NCBI RefSeq assembly: GCF_003148385.1
Contig: NZ_CP029463.1
Span: forward strand, 310,001 to 374,000
Origin: Flavobacterium sediminis
GTDB taxonomy: Bacteria; Bacteroidota; Bacteroidia; Flavobacteriales; Flavobacteriaceae
DNA length: 64,000 nucleotides
Direction: 5' to 3'
This document shows positions 53,948 through 63,470 of this stretch, piece after piece; the stretch's first letter is position 1; every line of letters begins with the position of its first letter. The position numbers were made by a program, and so were the translations under genes. A model generated the notes under the pieces. The model was not told the DNA's origin and ran no database searches. It was given only the letters and a program-made list of their open reading frames with translations.

Positions 53948-55006
53948 ATGATTAACTTATTCAACACCCATATAGAGAACCTTTCCATTCACCGCGTAGG
54001 GAATAAAAGCAGAAACGAAGCTATCTTTTTATCTGATGTGCCTTATGCCTTGAACGATGAGATCATGCCTTTATTAAAGGAATTCTTCTTTAAACCTTTC
54101 AGAGAAAAAGAAGAAAACTATTATCAATTTGCGCATGAAGTAGATTTAGAATACAACGAAATGTACAATTTGGTTACAGAGGCGTTTAACAATCCTTCTG
54201 AAGTACATACAATCTCTAAAAAAATAGCGAACCATCTGTTTGAGCAGTCTAATCATCCGCATATTAAAAGCGGAGAAGTTTACGTTACTTATTTAACCCA
54301 TGTTTCTATTGACAACAATGTAGTTGACGCTATCGGGGTTTTCAAAAGTGAGATCAAAACTGATTTCCTTCAGTTTGAAGAAAACGAAAGCAGTCTGAAC
54401 ATGATCCTGCAACAAGGGGTTAACCTAAACAAATTAGACAAAGGTTGTATCATTTTCAATTATCAAAAAGAAGAAGGGTATAAAATTTTAACGGTTGACA
54501 GTAATCGTTACGATGCACGCTACTGGTTAGAACATTTCCTTTCTGTTGATGTTTTCCAAGACGAAAACTTTATGACTAAAAAATACCTTCAGTTCTGTAA
54601 AGATTTCGCTAAAGATGTGGTATTGCCGGCTGAAGATAAGCAACAAGAAGTTTTGTTCATGAATCGTGCCATTAACCACTTTGCTAAAAATGATGAATTC
54701 GAAGAAACCAATTTCTTGAATGAAGTAATGGAAAACCCTGAGTTTATTCCTGAATTCAAAAATTACAAAGTAGACAAAGGAGCTAAATACAGTATTGAAG
54801 ATGTTTCTAACTTTCCGATCGCCAACGCTGCCGTAACCGATGTGAGAAAGAAAACCAAAAATACTATAGAACTGGATACGAACATTCAGATCAAAATGGA
54901 TTTCATTAATCCTGAAAGTGCCGAAAAATTTGTAGAAAAAGGTTGGGACGAAGAAAAACAAATGTATTATTACTTAGTATATTTCAACAAAGAGTTAAAA
55001 TCATAA
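53948..55006 (+). CDS. Nucleoid-associated protein (NdpA/37-kDa family)
   Basis: A 352-residue soluble protein of the NA37/YejK family, recognised by the central region SGEVYVTYLTHVSIDNNVVD (about 117-136) and FENxSxLNMILQQGVNLNKLDKG-like text. Members bind the nucleoid; the molecular role is not settled. It ends at a 62-base palindrome that may serve as terminator. Confidence 0.85.
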   Translation: MINLFNTHIENLSIHRVGNKSRNEAIFLSDVPYALNDEIMPLLKEFFFKPFREKEENYYQFAHEVDLEYNEMYNLVTEAFNNPSEVHTISKKIANHLFEQSNHPHIKSGEVYVTYLTHVSIDNNVVDAIGVFKSEIKTDFLQFEENESSLNMILQQGVNLNKLDKGCIIFNYQKEEGYKILTVDSNRYDARYWLEHFLSVDVFQDENFMTKKYLQFCKDFAKDVVLPAEDKQQEVLFMNRAINHFAKNDEFEETNFLNEVMENPEFIPEFKNYKVDKGAKYSIEDVSNFPIANAAVTDVRKKTKNTIELDTNIQIKMDFINPESAEKFVEKGWDEEKQMYYYLVYFNKELKS

Positions 55007-55026
55007 ACATTTTACTTTTGTTCTTT

Positions 55027-55088
55027 AAACTGTCTAAAAGGATGTATCTTTAAAACAAACTAAGTTACCACATCTTTTTAGACAGTTT
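55027..55088. repeat. Long near-perfect palindrome after the nucleoid-protein gene
   Basis: AAACTGTCTAAAAGGATGT (55027-55045) and ACATCTTTTTAGACAGTTT (55070-55088) match in inverted orientation at 18 of 19 positions, with a 24-base spacer. The right arm is followed by CTTTTTTT, so it can act as a terminator for the gene upstream. The long loop and near-perfect arms also suit a small palindromic element. Confidence 0.75.
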
Positions 55089-55135
55089 CTTTTTTTAGTA
55101 CTTTTATAATTCAATTGCTCATTTTTTAGTAGTAC

Positions 55136-56629
55136 ATGAAAAAAATAAAATTCCCTACAGCACAAACCATCCTTATCATCATTGCAGCCTTAACGATGCT
55201 TTTAACTTGGATCATTCCGGCAGGAAAATATGATACTTTAACTTACAATAAAGAAAATGATAGTTTCATCATTACAACTCCGGAAGGTACTGAAACTATT
55301 GCTGCTACTCAGGAAAATTTGGAGCAACGCAACATTAAAATTTCTATTGCTAAATTTAAAAATGAGGACATCCGAAAACCGATAAATATTCCCGATACTT
55401 ATAAAAAGATCGATGCTAAACCCCAAACAATAGTAGATTTTATAGAATCACCAATAAAAGGAATTATTAAAGCGGCAGACATTATTTTTCTTGTTCTGTT
55501 CATCGGCGGACTGGTCGGCATCATGAACACGACCGGAGCATTCAATGCAGGAATCAATTGGTTAGCCTTAAAACTGAAAGGAAAAGAATATTTACTGATC
55601 ATTTTTGTTACACTGTTAATTGCTTTGGGCGGAACGACCTTTGGTTTGGCAGAAGAAACGATTGCATTCTATCCTATTCTGATTCCGGTTTTTCTTGCGG
55701 CTCGTTATGACGCTATGGTCGCTCTGGCCTCTATTTACTTAGGCTCATCAATCGGAACTATGTTTTCTACCGTAAATCCGTTTAGCACCATTATTGCTTC
55801 AAACGCTGCAGGAATCAACTGGACCACCGGAATCGAAGGACGGATCATTGCTTTAATTCTGGGGACATTGATCTGTATAATTTATATCATCTGGTATGCC
55901 AATAAAGTAAAGAAAGATCCCTCAAAATCGGTCATTTTTGAAGAAAACCAAGTCATTCTGGAACACTATCAGAGCTTAGAACAAACCATTTTACAACTCA
56001 ACGCAAAACTAAAATTGATCGTATTCATTTTTATTATGGCATTTGTCGTTATGATCTATGGTGTTTCCCAACTGGGATGGTGGTTTGTTGAAATGTCCAG
56101 TGTATTTCTGGTAGCTGCTGTACTGATCGGTTTTATTGCCCGAATCAAGGAAAGTGAATTTGTCAACTCCTTTATCAATGGCGCTGCAGAATTATTAGGA
56201 GTTGCTCTTATCATAGGAATTGCCCGTGGTGTTTCAGTCATTATGGAAGAAGGTTTTATCAGCGATACCCTTTTATACCATGCCAGTCAATTTACTTCAG
56301 GCATGAATGAAATCGTATTTGTAAACAGTATGCTGATCACTTACGGAGGCTTGTCCTTCTTTATTCCTTCTTCATCCGGAATGGCGGTCTTAACTATGCC
56401 TATCATGGCTCCTTTAGCCGATTCCTTCGGATTGGGCAGAGAAGTTATCGTTAATGCTTACCAATACGGTATGGGGTTATTTGCTTTTATCAACCCAACC
56501 GGACTTATTTTAGCCTCTTTAGCCATGATCAATGTGGGATATAACAAATGGCTGAAATTTGTAATGCCTCTGGTTTTCTTATTACTGCTTTATACTATTT
56601 TAATTTTAACACTTTCTGTTTACTTATAG
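55136..56629 (+). CDS. YfcC-family membrane transporter
   Basis: A 497-residue polytopic transporter, with the family's N-terminal FPTAQTILIIIAALTMLLTW helix and WIIPAG motif, an internal GGTTFGLAEETIAFYP and a C-terminal SFFIPSSSGMAVLTMPI. It belongs to the DcuC/YfcC group, annotated as putative amino acid or C4-dicarboxylate carriers; the substrate is not known. A periplasmic loop of about 80 residues follows the first helix. Confidence 0.85.
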   Translation: MKKIKFPTAQTILIIIAALTMLLTWIIPAGKYDTLTYNKENDSFIITTPEGTETIAATQENLEQRNIKISIAKFKNEDIRKPINIPDTYKKIDAKPQTIVDFIESPIKGIIKAADIIFLVLFIGGLVGIMNTTGAFNAGINWLALKLKGKEYLLIIFVTLLIALGGTTFGLAEETIAFYPILIPVFLAARYDAMVALASIYLGSSIGTMFSTVNPFSTIIASNAAGINWTTGIEGRIIALILGTLICIIYIIWYANKVKKDPSKSVIFEENQVILEHYQSLEQTILQLNAKLKLIVFIFIMAFVVMIYGVSQLGWWFVEMSSVFLVAAVLIGFIARIKESEFVNSFINGAAELLGVALIIGIARGVSVIMEEGFISDTLLYHASQFTSGMNEIVFVNSMLITYGGLSFFIPSSSGMAVLTMPIMAPLADSFGLGREVIVNAYQYGMGLFAFINPTGLILASLAMINVGYNKWLKFVMPLVFLLLLYTILILTLSVYL

Positions 56630-56684
56630 TTATTAATTGACTTTTGTTTAACATTTGTTACAATTCTATTCAACATTTTTTTAG

Positions 56685-56692
56685 TAAATTTG
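56685..56692 (+). promoter_or_regulatory. Promoter -7 element (TAAATTTG) of the TetR-like gene
   Basis: An exact TAnnTTTG match 12 bases ahead of ATG 56705. The last TTG of the motif is in frame with the gene, which could mislead start prediction. Confidence 0.4.
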
Positions 56693-56704
56693 AAAGAAAA
56701 AGTC

Positions 56705-57358
56705 ATGGCTAAAAAAGTAGTTAAAGATAAAAACGGAATTTTAGAAGCTTATACTCAGGAACTTCTAAAAACAAACGAAAAACCGAAATCAGTTTATGCT
56801 TTTTGTGAAAGCATTAAGATCAGTGAAAAAGAATTTTATGAGCATTTTACCAATTTTGATCAATTAGAAGAAAGTGTTTTTACCTATTTCTTTGAAGCTA
56901 CAGTAAAAACTTTGAGTAATAGCAAAGATTATGATTCGTATGATGTCAAAACTAAACTTTTGAGCTTTTATTTTACTTTTTTCGAACAGCTGACGGCAAA
57001 CCGAACCTTAGTTTTACTTCTTTTAGAAAACGGGAAACCTGCCTTGGAAAACCTGAAAAAATTAAGTTCACTTCGTGTTGAATTCAAAAAATATGTAGAC
57101 GGTTTAGGTATAAAACCTGTTGATCTCCCAAAAGAAAACTTAGAAAAGATACAACAAAAAGGTATTTCTGAATTGGCATGGCTTCAATTAATGTCCACTT
57201 TGAAATTCTGGATCGATGATACCTCAGCCGGGTTTGAAAAAACAGATGTTTTTATTGAAAAGTCGATACAAGCCGGTTTTGATTTCTTAAGTCTTGAACC
57301 GCTTAAAAATATCATTGATTTCGGAAAATTCATTTGGCAGGAAAAAGTAAAAGCGTAA
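56705..57358 (+). CDS. TetR-like transcriptional regulator
   Basis: A 217-residue protein. The N-terminal 60 residues look like a diverged TetR helix-turn-helix (KPKSVYAFCESIKISEKEFY), and the rest is a helical ligand-binding-type domain. It starts at ATG 56705 (MAKKVVKDKNG). It is three bases ahead of an AarF-type kinase, so the two form an operon; the regulator may control it. Confidence 0.75.
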   Translation: MAKKVVKDKNGILEAYTQELLKTNEKPKSVYAFCESIKISEKEFYEHFTNFDQLEESVFTYFFEATVKTLSNSKDYDSYDVKTKLLSFYFTFFEQLTANRTLVLLLLENGKPALENLKKLSSLRVEFKKYVDGLGIKPVDLPKENLEKIQQKGISELAWLQLMSTLKFWIDDTSAGFEKTDVFIEKSIQAGFDFLSLEPLKNIIDFGKFIWQEKVKA

Positions 57359-57361
57359 GTC

Positions 57362-58678
57362 ATGAAAACAATTGACAACATTCCGACCTCAAAAATTGAA
57401 AGAGCTTCTAAATTATTGCAAACCGGAGCAAAAGTTGGTGCCAATTATTTAAAATACTATGGCAACAAATTCATTAAAACGGAAGAAGAAGCCAAAGAGC
57501 AACTAAATCTTGACAATGCTTCGGATATTTATGACAGTTTAAAACAACTCAAAGGAAGCGCTCTTAAAGTGGCTCAGATGCTGAGTATGGAAAAAAGTAT
57601 TCTGCCGCAAGCCTATGTAGAAAAGTTTTCATTGTCACAATTCTCGGTTCCTCCGCTTTCTGCTCCTTTAGTTACGAAGACTTTTAAAAAATATTTCGGC
57701 AAAAGTCCGAATGAAATTTATGACACCTTTAATCCTGTTTCAGTTAATGCAGCCAGTATCGGTCAGGTACATGAAGCTGAAAAAGACGGCAAAAAATTAG
57801 CCGTAAAGATCCAGTATCCCGGTGTTGCACAAAGCATTTCCTCTGATCTGGCTTTGGTAAAGCCCATTGCTATTAAGATGTTCAATATCAAAGGAAAAGA
57901 TTCCGACCAATACTTCAAAGAAGTAGAAAACAAGCTCATCGAAGAAACAGATTATGTCAATGAGGTTAAACAAAGTATTGAAGTAGCTGAAGCATGTCAG
58001 CATTTGCCTAATATTCTATTTCCGAAATATTACAGCGAACTTTCTTCTGAACGAATCATTACAATGGACTGGATGGAAGGGCAGCATCTTTCTGAATTTA
58101 CTGCTGTAAATACCGATCAGGAAAAAGCAACCCAAATCGGGCAGGCACTTTGGGATTTTTACATGTACCAGATGCATGTATTAAAAAAAGTACATGCCGA
58201 TCCGCATCCTGGAAATTTTTTAGTGAATACAAACGGTGAACTTATTGTATTGGATTTTGGCTGTATGAAAACTGTCCCGGAAGAGTTCTATGCTCCCTAT
58301 TTTGAATTGGCACAAAAAGAAAACATTAATAATCCCGACTTTTTTGAACGGAAACTATACGATCTGGAAATTTTGAAACCTAATGACTCTAAAGAAGAAA
58401 TTGTTTTCTTTAAAAAACTCTTTCATGAAATGTTGAGTTTATTCACGCAACCGTTTCACAATACTACTTTCGATTTTTCGGATGAGGTCTTCTTTGGTAA
58501 AATAGCTGAATTGGGCGAAAAATACTCTAAAGATACTGAGATCCGAAATATGAACGGCAACAGAGGATCCAAGCATTTTATTTACATCAACCGAACGTTT
58601 TTCGGTTTATACAACTTAATGCACGACATTAAGGCCCAAAACATCAGCATCAATAATTATCAAAATTATATAGCATAA
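57362..58678 (+). CDS. AarF/ABC1/UbiB-family atypical kinase
   Basis: A 438-residue atypical kinase. The KxGQ-like motif LKGSALKVAQMLS (about 61-73), the Ala-rich nucleotide loop AASIGQVHEAE, the catalytic HADPHPGNFLV and the metal-binding LDFGCMK are visible. Relatives support quinone synthesis or lipid homeostasis. There is no UbiB-type C-terminal membrane anchor. It forms an operon with the TetR-like gene and ends at a strong terminator. Confidence 0.87.
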   Translation: MKTIDNIPTSKIERASKLLQTGAKVGANYLKYYGNKFIKTEEEAKEQLNLDNASDIYDSLKQLKGSALKVAQMLSMEKSILPQAYVEKFSLSQFSVPPLSAPLVTKTFKKYFGKSPNEIYDTFNPVSVNAASIGQVHEAEKDGKKLAVKIQYPGVAQSISSDLALVKPIAIKMFNIKGKDSDQYFKEVENKLIEETDYVNEVKQSIEVAEACQHLPNILFPKYYSELSSERIITMDWMEGQHLSEFTAVNTDQEKATQIGQALWDFYMYQMHVLKKVHADPHPGNFLVNTNGELIVLDFGCMKTVPEEFYAPYFELAQKENINNPDFFERKLYDLEILKPNDSKEEIVFFKKLFHEMLSLFTQPFHNTTFDFSDEVFFGKIAELGEKYSKDTEIRNMNGNRGSKHFIYINRTFFGLYNLMHDIKAQNISINNYQNYIA

Positions 58679-58705
58679 AAAAAACGCCTGTACAGGCGTT
58701 TTTTT
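58678..58705. terminator. Bidirectional terminator between AarF gene and sucC
   Basis: ACGCCTGTACAGGCGT is a perfect 16-base palindrome, flanked by A7 and T7. It lies between convergent genes. Confidence 0.9.
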
Positions 58706-58732
58706 ACTATATACACTTCTTAAAATTTTGTC

Positions 58733-59926
58733 TTATGATAAAGCCGCTTTCACTTGGTCAGCTGCTTCTTGGAACTGCACTGCTGATAAGATCGGCATCC
58801 CAGAATTATCGATCAATTCTTTAGCGATCTCTGCATTTGTTCCTTGTAAACGTACAATGATAGGCACTTTAATTTCGTCTCCCATATTTGTATAAGCATC
58901 TACAACACCTTGCGCTACACGGTCACAACGAACGATACCACCGAAAATGTTGATCAAAATTGCTTTTACATTAGGATCTTTTAAGATAATACGGAAAGCT
59001 GTTTCTACACGTTTAGCATCTGCTGTACCTCCTACATCTAAGAAGTTAGCCGGCTCAAAACCTGCATATTTAATCAAATCCATTGTTGCCATTGCTAAAC
59101 CGGCACCGTTAACCATACAACCTACTGTTCCGTCAAGGTCAACATAATTTAAACCAACTTCTTTAGCTTCTACTTCAATTGGATTTTCTTCTCTTACGTC
59201 GCGCATCTCTGCTAAATCTTTGTGACGGTATAAAGCATTGTCGTCTAAAACCACTTTAGCATCAACTGCTAAAATTTTATTATCTGATGTTTTTAAAACC
59301 GGATTGATCTCAAATAACGAAGCATCAGCTCCGACATAAGCTTTGTATAAAGCATCAACAAATTTTACCATGTCTTTGAAAGCATCTCCTTCACATCCTA
59401 AATTGAAAGCGATTCTTCTTGCCTGAAAAGCTTGTAAGCCAACAGCAGGATCGATCTCTTCAGTAAAGATCAAATGAGGTGTTTTTTCTGCAACTTCTTC
59501 AATATCCATCCCTCCTTCTGTAGAATACATGATCATATTACGACCTTCTCCACGATTTAAAAGAACAGACATGTAAAACTCTTTTGTTTCGCTTTCACCT
59601 GGATAGTAAACATCCTCAGCTACTAAAACTTTATGAACTCTTTTACCAGTTGGAGGTGTTTGAGGAGTGATCAAATCCATTCCGATGATTTGTCCGGCGA
59701 TTTCTTTAACCTGATCTAAATTTTTAGCCAGTTTAACACCACCACCTTTACCGCGACCACCTGCGTGGATTTGCGCTTTAATTACGTGCCATCCAGTACC
59801 TGTTTCAGCAGTAAGTTGTTTTGCCTTTTCAACCGCTTCTTCAGCATTGTTAGCTACATACCCTCGCTGAACACGCACACCATAGCGTGATAATATTTCT
59901 TTCCCTTGATATTCGTGTAAGTTCAT
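58733..59926 (-). CDS. sucC: Succinyl-CoA synthetase, beta subunit
   Basis: ADP/GDP-forming succinate-CoA ligase beta chain of the TCA cycle, 397 residues. The ATP-grasp start is MNLHEYQGKEILSRYGV, with the nucleotide segment QIHAGGRGKGGGVK (about 52-65) and the CoA-ligase half carrying INIFGGIVRCD. The alpha subunit gene is not in the window. Confidence 0.95.
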   Translation of the reverse strand: MNLHEYQGKEILSRYGVRVQRGYVANNAEEAVEKAKQLTAETGTGWHVIKAQIHAGGRGKGGGVKLAKNLDQVKEIAGQIIGMDLITPQTPPTGKRVHKVLVAEDVYYPGESETKEFYMSVLLNRGEGRNMIMYSTEGGMDIEEVAEKTPHLIFTEEIDPAVGLQAFQARRIAFNLGCEGDAFKDMVKFVDALYKAYVGADASLFEINPVLKTSDNKILAVDAKVVLDDNALYRHKDLAEMRDVREENPIEVEAKEVGLNYVDLDGTVGCMVNGAGLAMATMDLIKYAGFEPANFLDVGGTADAKRVETAFRIILKDPNVKAILINIFGGIVRCDRVAQGVVDAYTNMGDEIKVPIIVRLQGTNAEIAKELIDNSGMPILSAVQFQEAADQVKAALS

Positions 59927-60160
59927 AATTTTTGATTGTTATTCTTTATTTATGTGGAACAAAAATAGCAAACTAATTTTTAAATGGCTAACTTTTTTGT
60001 ATATTATTTGGGAATTTGATATACACATCTTTTTGTTATTTTTAATCAAAATTTGATTTTATTTTTACACATAAATAACATTTTGTTATAATTTGTTAAT
60101 TATTGTTACAATATTGATTTCTTCAGAATTTATTCCTTTACTTTGCACAAAATTTTAAAA

Positions 60161-61369
60161 ATGAAAACGCAAGATTTAGTACAGTTAGTAAAGGAATTTG
60201 GGAGTCCGCTGTATGTGTATGATGCCGAACGAATTGAACAACAGTATCAACGATTAACAAAAGCTTTCTCTAAGGTTGAAAATTTTAAAGTCCATTATGC
60301 TGTAAAAGCACTTTCCAATATTTCCATTTTAAAGGTTTTAAAAAAATTAGGTTCCGGTTTAGACACTGTTTCCATTGAAGAAGTTCAGTTAGGGCTACAT
60401 GCCGGATTTGACCCGAAAACCATCATGTACACACCGAATGGTGTTTCACTGGAAGAAATTGAACAGGTAGCTAAATTAGGTGTTCAGATCAACATTGATA
60501 ATTTATCCATTTTAGAACAATTCGGAACACTCCACCCGAAAATTCCGGTTTGTGTTCGAATCAATCCACATGTTATGGCCGGAGGAAATGCCAATATCTC
60601 AGTAGGGCATATTGATAGTAAATTCGGTATCTCCATACACCAATTACCCCATTTACTTCGCATTGTAGAAAATACTAAAATGCACATTAACGGTATCCAC
60701 ATGCATACAGGTTCTGATATTCTAGATATTGATGTATTCCTATATGCTGCTGAAATTTTGTTTGAAACCGCTAAACACTTTAAAGATCTGGATTTTATCG
60801 ATTTCGGTAGCGGATTCAAAGTTCCGTATAAAAAAGACGATATTGAAACGAATGTCGAAGAATTCGGGAAAAAACTAACCAAACGTTTCTTAACTTTTGA
60901 AAAAGAATACGGTCGTCCGTTAACTTTGGCTTTTGAGCCCGGAAAATTCTTAGTCAGTCAGGCCGGTTTCTTCTTAACAAAAGTAAACGTGGTAAAACAA
61001 ACAACATCAACAGTTTTTGCAGGAGTTGACAGTGGTTTCAATCATTTGATCCGTCCTATGTTATACGGTTCACAACACTATATTGAGAACATCAGCAATC
61101 CCAAAGGAAAAGAACGATTCTATTCGGTTGTAGGTTATATTTGCGAAACTGATACTTTTGCCTCCAACAGAAGAATTGCTGAAATTAAAGAAGGTGATAT
61201 TTTGTGCTTCCACAATGCCGGAGCCTATTGTTTCTCTATGTCTTCTAACTACAATTCCAGAGTAAAACCTGCCGAAGTTTTATGGTTAAACGGAAAAGGA
61301 CATTTAATACGCCAACGGGAAACATTTGAAGATATCCTGAAAAATCAGGTAGAAGTTGAAGGTTTATAA
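60161..61369 (+). CDS. lysA: Diaminopimelate decarboxylase
   Basis: Decarboxylates meso-diaminopimelate to lysine, PLP fold type III. It has 402 residues from ATG 60161; a TTG six codons upstream lies inside the near-consensus promoter TACTTTG (60139-60145). Lys49 in HYAVKALSN binds PLP, and HTGSD, GSGFKVPY and the C-terminal HNAGAYCFSMSSNYN are normal. The 216-base gap with sucC is a divergent promoter region. Confidence 0.93.
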   Translation: MKTQDLVQLVKEFGSPLYVYDAERIEQQYQRLTKAFSKVENFKVHYAVKALSNISILKVLKKLGSGLDTVSIEEVQLGLHAGFDPKTIMYTPNGVSLEEIEQVAKLGVQINIDNLSILEQFGTLHPKIPVCVRINPHVMAGGNANISVGHIDSKFGISIHQLPHLLRIVENTKMHINGIHMHTGSDILDIDVFLYAAEILFETAKHFKDLDFIDFGSGFKVPYKKDDIETNVEEFGKKLTKRFLTFEKEYGRPLTLAFEPGKFLVSQAGFFLTKVNVVKQTTSTVFAGVDSGFNHLIRPMLYGSQHYIENISNPKGKERFYSVVGYICETDTFASNRRIAEIKEGDILCFHNAGAYCFSMSSNYNSRVKPAEVLWLNGKGHLIRQRETFEDILKNQVEVEGL

Positions 61370-61390
61370 TTTAGATTAAAATTGGTTATA

Positions 61391-61426
61391 AAAAACGGCT
61401 GCGCATTTAATTGAGCAACCGTTTTT
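61391..61426. terminator. Bidirectional terminator between lysA and the phosphatase gene
   Basis: AAAAACGGCTGC and GCAACCGTTTTT pair with one mismatch around a 12-base loop, flanked by A and T runs, between convergent genes. Confidence 0.8.
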
Positions 61427-61431
61427 CTTTA

Positions 61432-63045
61432 TTATTTCAGTACTTCCTCTAAAACTTCAGCTTCTGTTCCGTTAGGAAAAGTTATCTTTAACTTTTGAGC
61501 TAAGGTAGGTGCGATTTGAGTTATGTATTTCTTTTGATGACTTTCGCCCTTTGGTACCTTCCAACCATAAAAAATAAGTGGCACGTGGGTATCGTATGTA
61601 TAAGGCGAACCGTGTGATGTTCCTGTTGCTGAATATTCTATATAAGCCGGTTTGAAAATAAATACCAGTTCGCCGTTTTGAACAGGGTCATAACCTCTTG
61701 CTATACAATTCAGATAATAATCTGCTCCGGCAGCAGCATGCATCACATCCTCTTCGGTATAAACACGCTTAATGAATTTTTGACGGTATAAAAAGGTCCT
61801 GAAAGCTTCTTTTACTTCGGATAAATCTAAACCTTTCTGCTGAATTAATTCTTTATTCAGGAACAAGTTAAAATTGGAATAATTCAATAACAGATCCGCA
61901 CCGAAATGTTCTTCTGAGAAGGCATGAATCGAGTTTTCAAAATTTTTGGTAAGGATATTATCGACATCGTATTTGTTGTCTTTTAAATAGGTAACATTTT
62001 CAGCTCCGGCATGGTCAGCCGTTAAGAAAACTAAATACTGGTCTTTACCAACTGTTTTGTCCAAGTAATTTAACAAGTCGGCAATAGCCAGATCCAGCCT
62101 TAAATAAGTATCCTGCAACTCTATAGAACGGGGTCCTAAAGCGTGACCGATATAATCTGTTGAAGAAAAACTTACCGTTAAAAAATCGGTTACGGCATCT
62201 TGGCCCAGTTGTTCACTTTGAATGGCTCTTTTAGCAAAATCAACGATTAAATTATTTCCGAAAGGACTGCTTCTTAAAACACCGGCATCATTGCTTTCAT
62301 ACATTTCTTTCATGTTGTAAGGAAAGAAGGCTTGTTTTTTAAATAATTTCCCTTCGTAAGGATTATTATCATTCAAACTTTCGTTATAGGCAGATTTAGG
62401 CTTCAGCAAATCCCAAGTCTTATTGGTGTATTCTAAATAATGTTTTTCATCGTTAAACTGTTGCGCCCATTTCGGCATCTCAGCTCCGTAATACGTACTA
62501 CTTACAAAATTACCGGTTTTACTGTACCAGAAAGCCCAATTGGCAAAATGACCCGCCGGAAGAATAGCTCCTCTGTCTTTAATACTGATCCCGATCACTT
62601 TCCCTTCAAATTTAGTAGCCAATTTTAATTCGTCAGTAATCGTTGTTGCCTGAAGGTTTTTAGGTGACATTTTACCTTCACTTTCTGTTCCTCCTCCCAA
62701 AGTGGTAACCGAATCATCATCTGTACAATACATTTCTTTACCGATCGCTTTATTGAACCAATAGTTCCCTACAATTCCGTGTACTGAAGGTGTCGTTCCT
62801 GTAAAAACAGAAGCATGTCCGGGAGCTGTAAAAGTCGGTAAATAATTGTAATGTGTATTATGGAACGTATAGCCTTTGTCCATTAATCGTTTGAAACCGT
62901 CATTTGAAAAATCATCTGCAAAACGGTACAGGTATTCCATTTTCATCTGATCTACAACAATTCCGACAACTAACTTTGGTTTTTGCTGTGCAAAGGACAG
63001 TACTGCTGTTAAGGCAAAAAACAGTACACTGATTTTAGTTTTCAT
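61432..63045 (-). CDS. pafA: PafA-type alkaline phosphatase (phosphate-irrepressible)
   Basis: A 537-residue secreted phosphomonoesterase with a signal peptide ending near SFAQ. The active site matches PafA of Elizabethkingia with a constant six-residue offset: nucleophile Thr73 in TFTAPGH, Asn94 in GNYWF, and Lys156/Arg158 in SIKDRG, for Thr79, Asn100, Lys162 and Arg164. The zinc ligands are in VVDQM, LTADHAG and the C-terminal GSPYTYDTHVPL. PafA is known to work regardless of phosphate level, consistent with a scavenging role in a flavobacterium. Confidence 0.9.
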   Translation of the reverse strand: MKTKISVLFFALTAVLSFAQQKPKLVVGIVVDQMKMEYLYRFADDFSNDGFKRLMDKGYTFHNTHYNYLPTFTAPGHASVFTGTTPSVHGIVGNYWFNKAIGKEMYCTDDDSVTTLGGGTESEGKMSPKNLQATTITDELKLATKFEGKVIGISIKDRGAILPAGHFANWAFWYSKTGNFVSSTYYGAEMPKWAQQFNDEKHYLEYTNKTWDLLKPKSAYNESLNDNNPYEGKLFKKQAFFPYNMKEMYESNDAGVLRSSPFGNNLIVDFAKRAIQSEQLGQDAVTDFLTVSFSSTDYIGHALGPRSIELQDTYLRLDLAIADLLNYLDKTVGKDQYLVFLTADHAGAENVTYLKDNKYDVDNILTKNFENSIHAFSEEHFGADLLLNYSNFNLFLNKELIQQKGLDLSEVKEAFRTFLYRQKFIKRVYTEEDVMHAAAGADYYLNCIARGYDPVQNGELVFIFKPAYIEYSATGTSHGSPYTYDTHVPLIFYGWKVPKGESHQKKYITQIAPTLAQKLKITFPNGTEAEVLEEVLK

Positions 63046-63055
63046 TTTTATTTTT

Positions 63056-63466
63056 TTAGTCTGTAATTTCTTCTATATCATAACAAAACGAAAAGTCCTT
63101 ATGATAAACGTAAAGTTGTGTTTTGTTGTGCTGGTCTTTTCTGACGAAGAATGAGATCTTAACAGCTATTCCTTCTACATTAGTGCATAAATAGGAATTA
63201 ACCTCATCTGTCTCTGAAATTTCTTTCCCTAAATACTCTACAATTCTGTAATATTGAATATCAGAAGAATAAATAACAATTTTATTTTTATCGTAATCCA
63301 ATGTCACAATAACTTCTGTTGGTTTCGGTTTGGTCCATTTTTTCCATTTTCCGTAATGGTCTTTTTCTAAAATAGACAAAGAGGTTGTCTTAAAACGGAA
63401 AGATTGCGCCGAAACAAACACTCCGCTAAATAATAATAACAATGTCAGGTATTTAAAAAACTTCAT
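63056..63466 (-). CDS. Secreted protein of unknown function
   Basis: A 136-residue protein starting at ATG 63466 (MKFFKYLTLLLLFSG) with a clear signal peptide ending near VSAQ. Longer upstream frames lack this logic. The mature part is beta-rich (KPTEVIVTLDYDKNKIVIY) with two to three cysteines. No family is recognised. It lies between the phosphatase and the nitronate monooxygenase on the same strand. Confidence 0.65.
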   Translation of the reverse strand: MKFFKYLTLLLLFSGVFVSAQSFRFKTTSLSILEKDHYGKWKKWTKPKPTEVIVTLDYDKNKIVIYSSDIQYYRIVEYLGKEISETDEVNSYLCTNVEGIAVKISFFVRKDQHNKTQLYVYHKDFSFCYDIEEITD

Positions 63467-63470
63467 AGTC

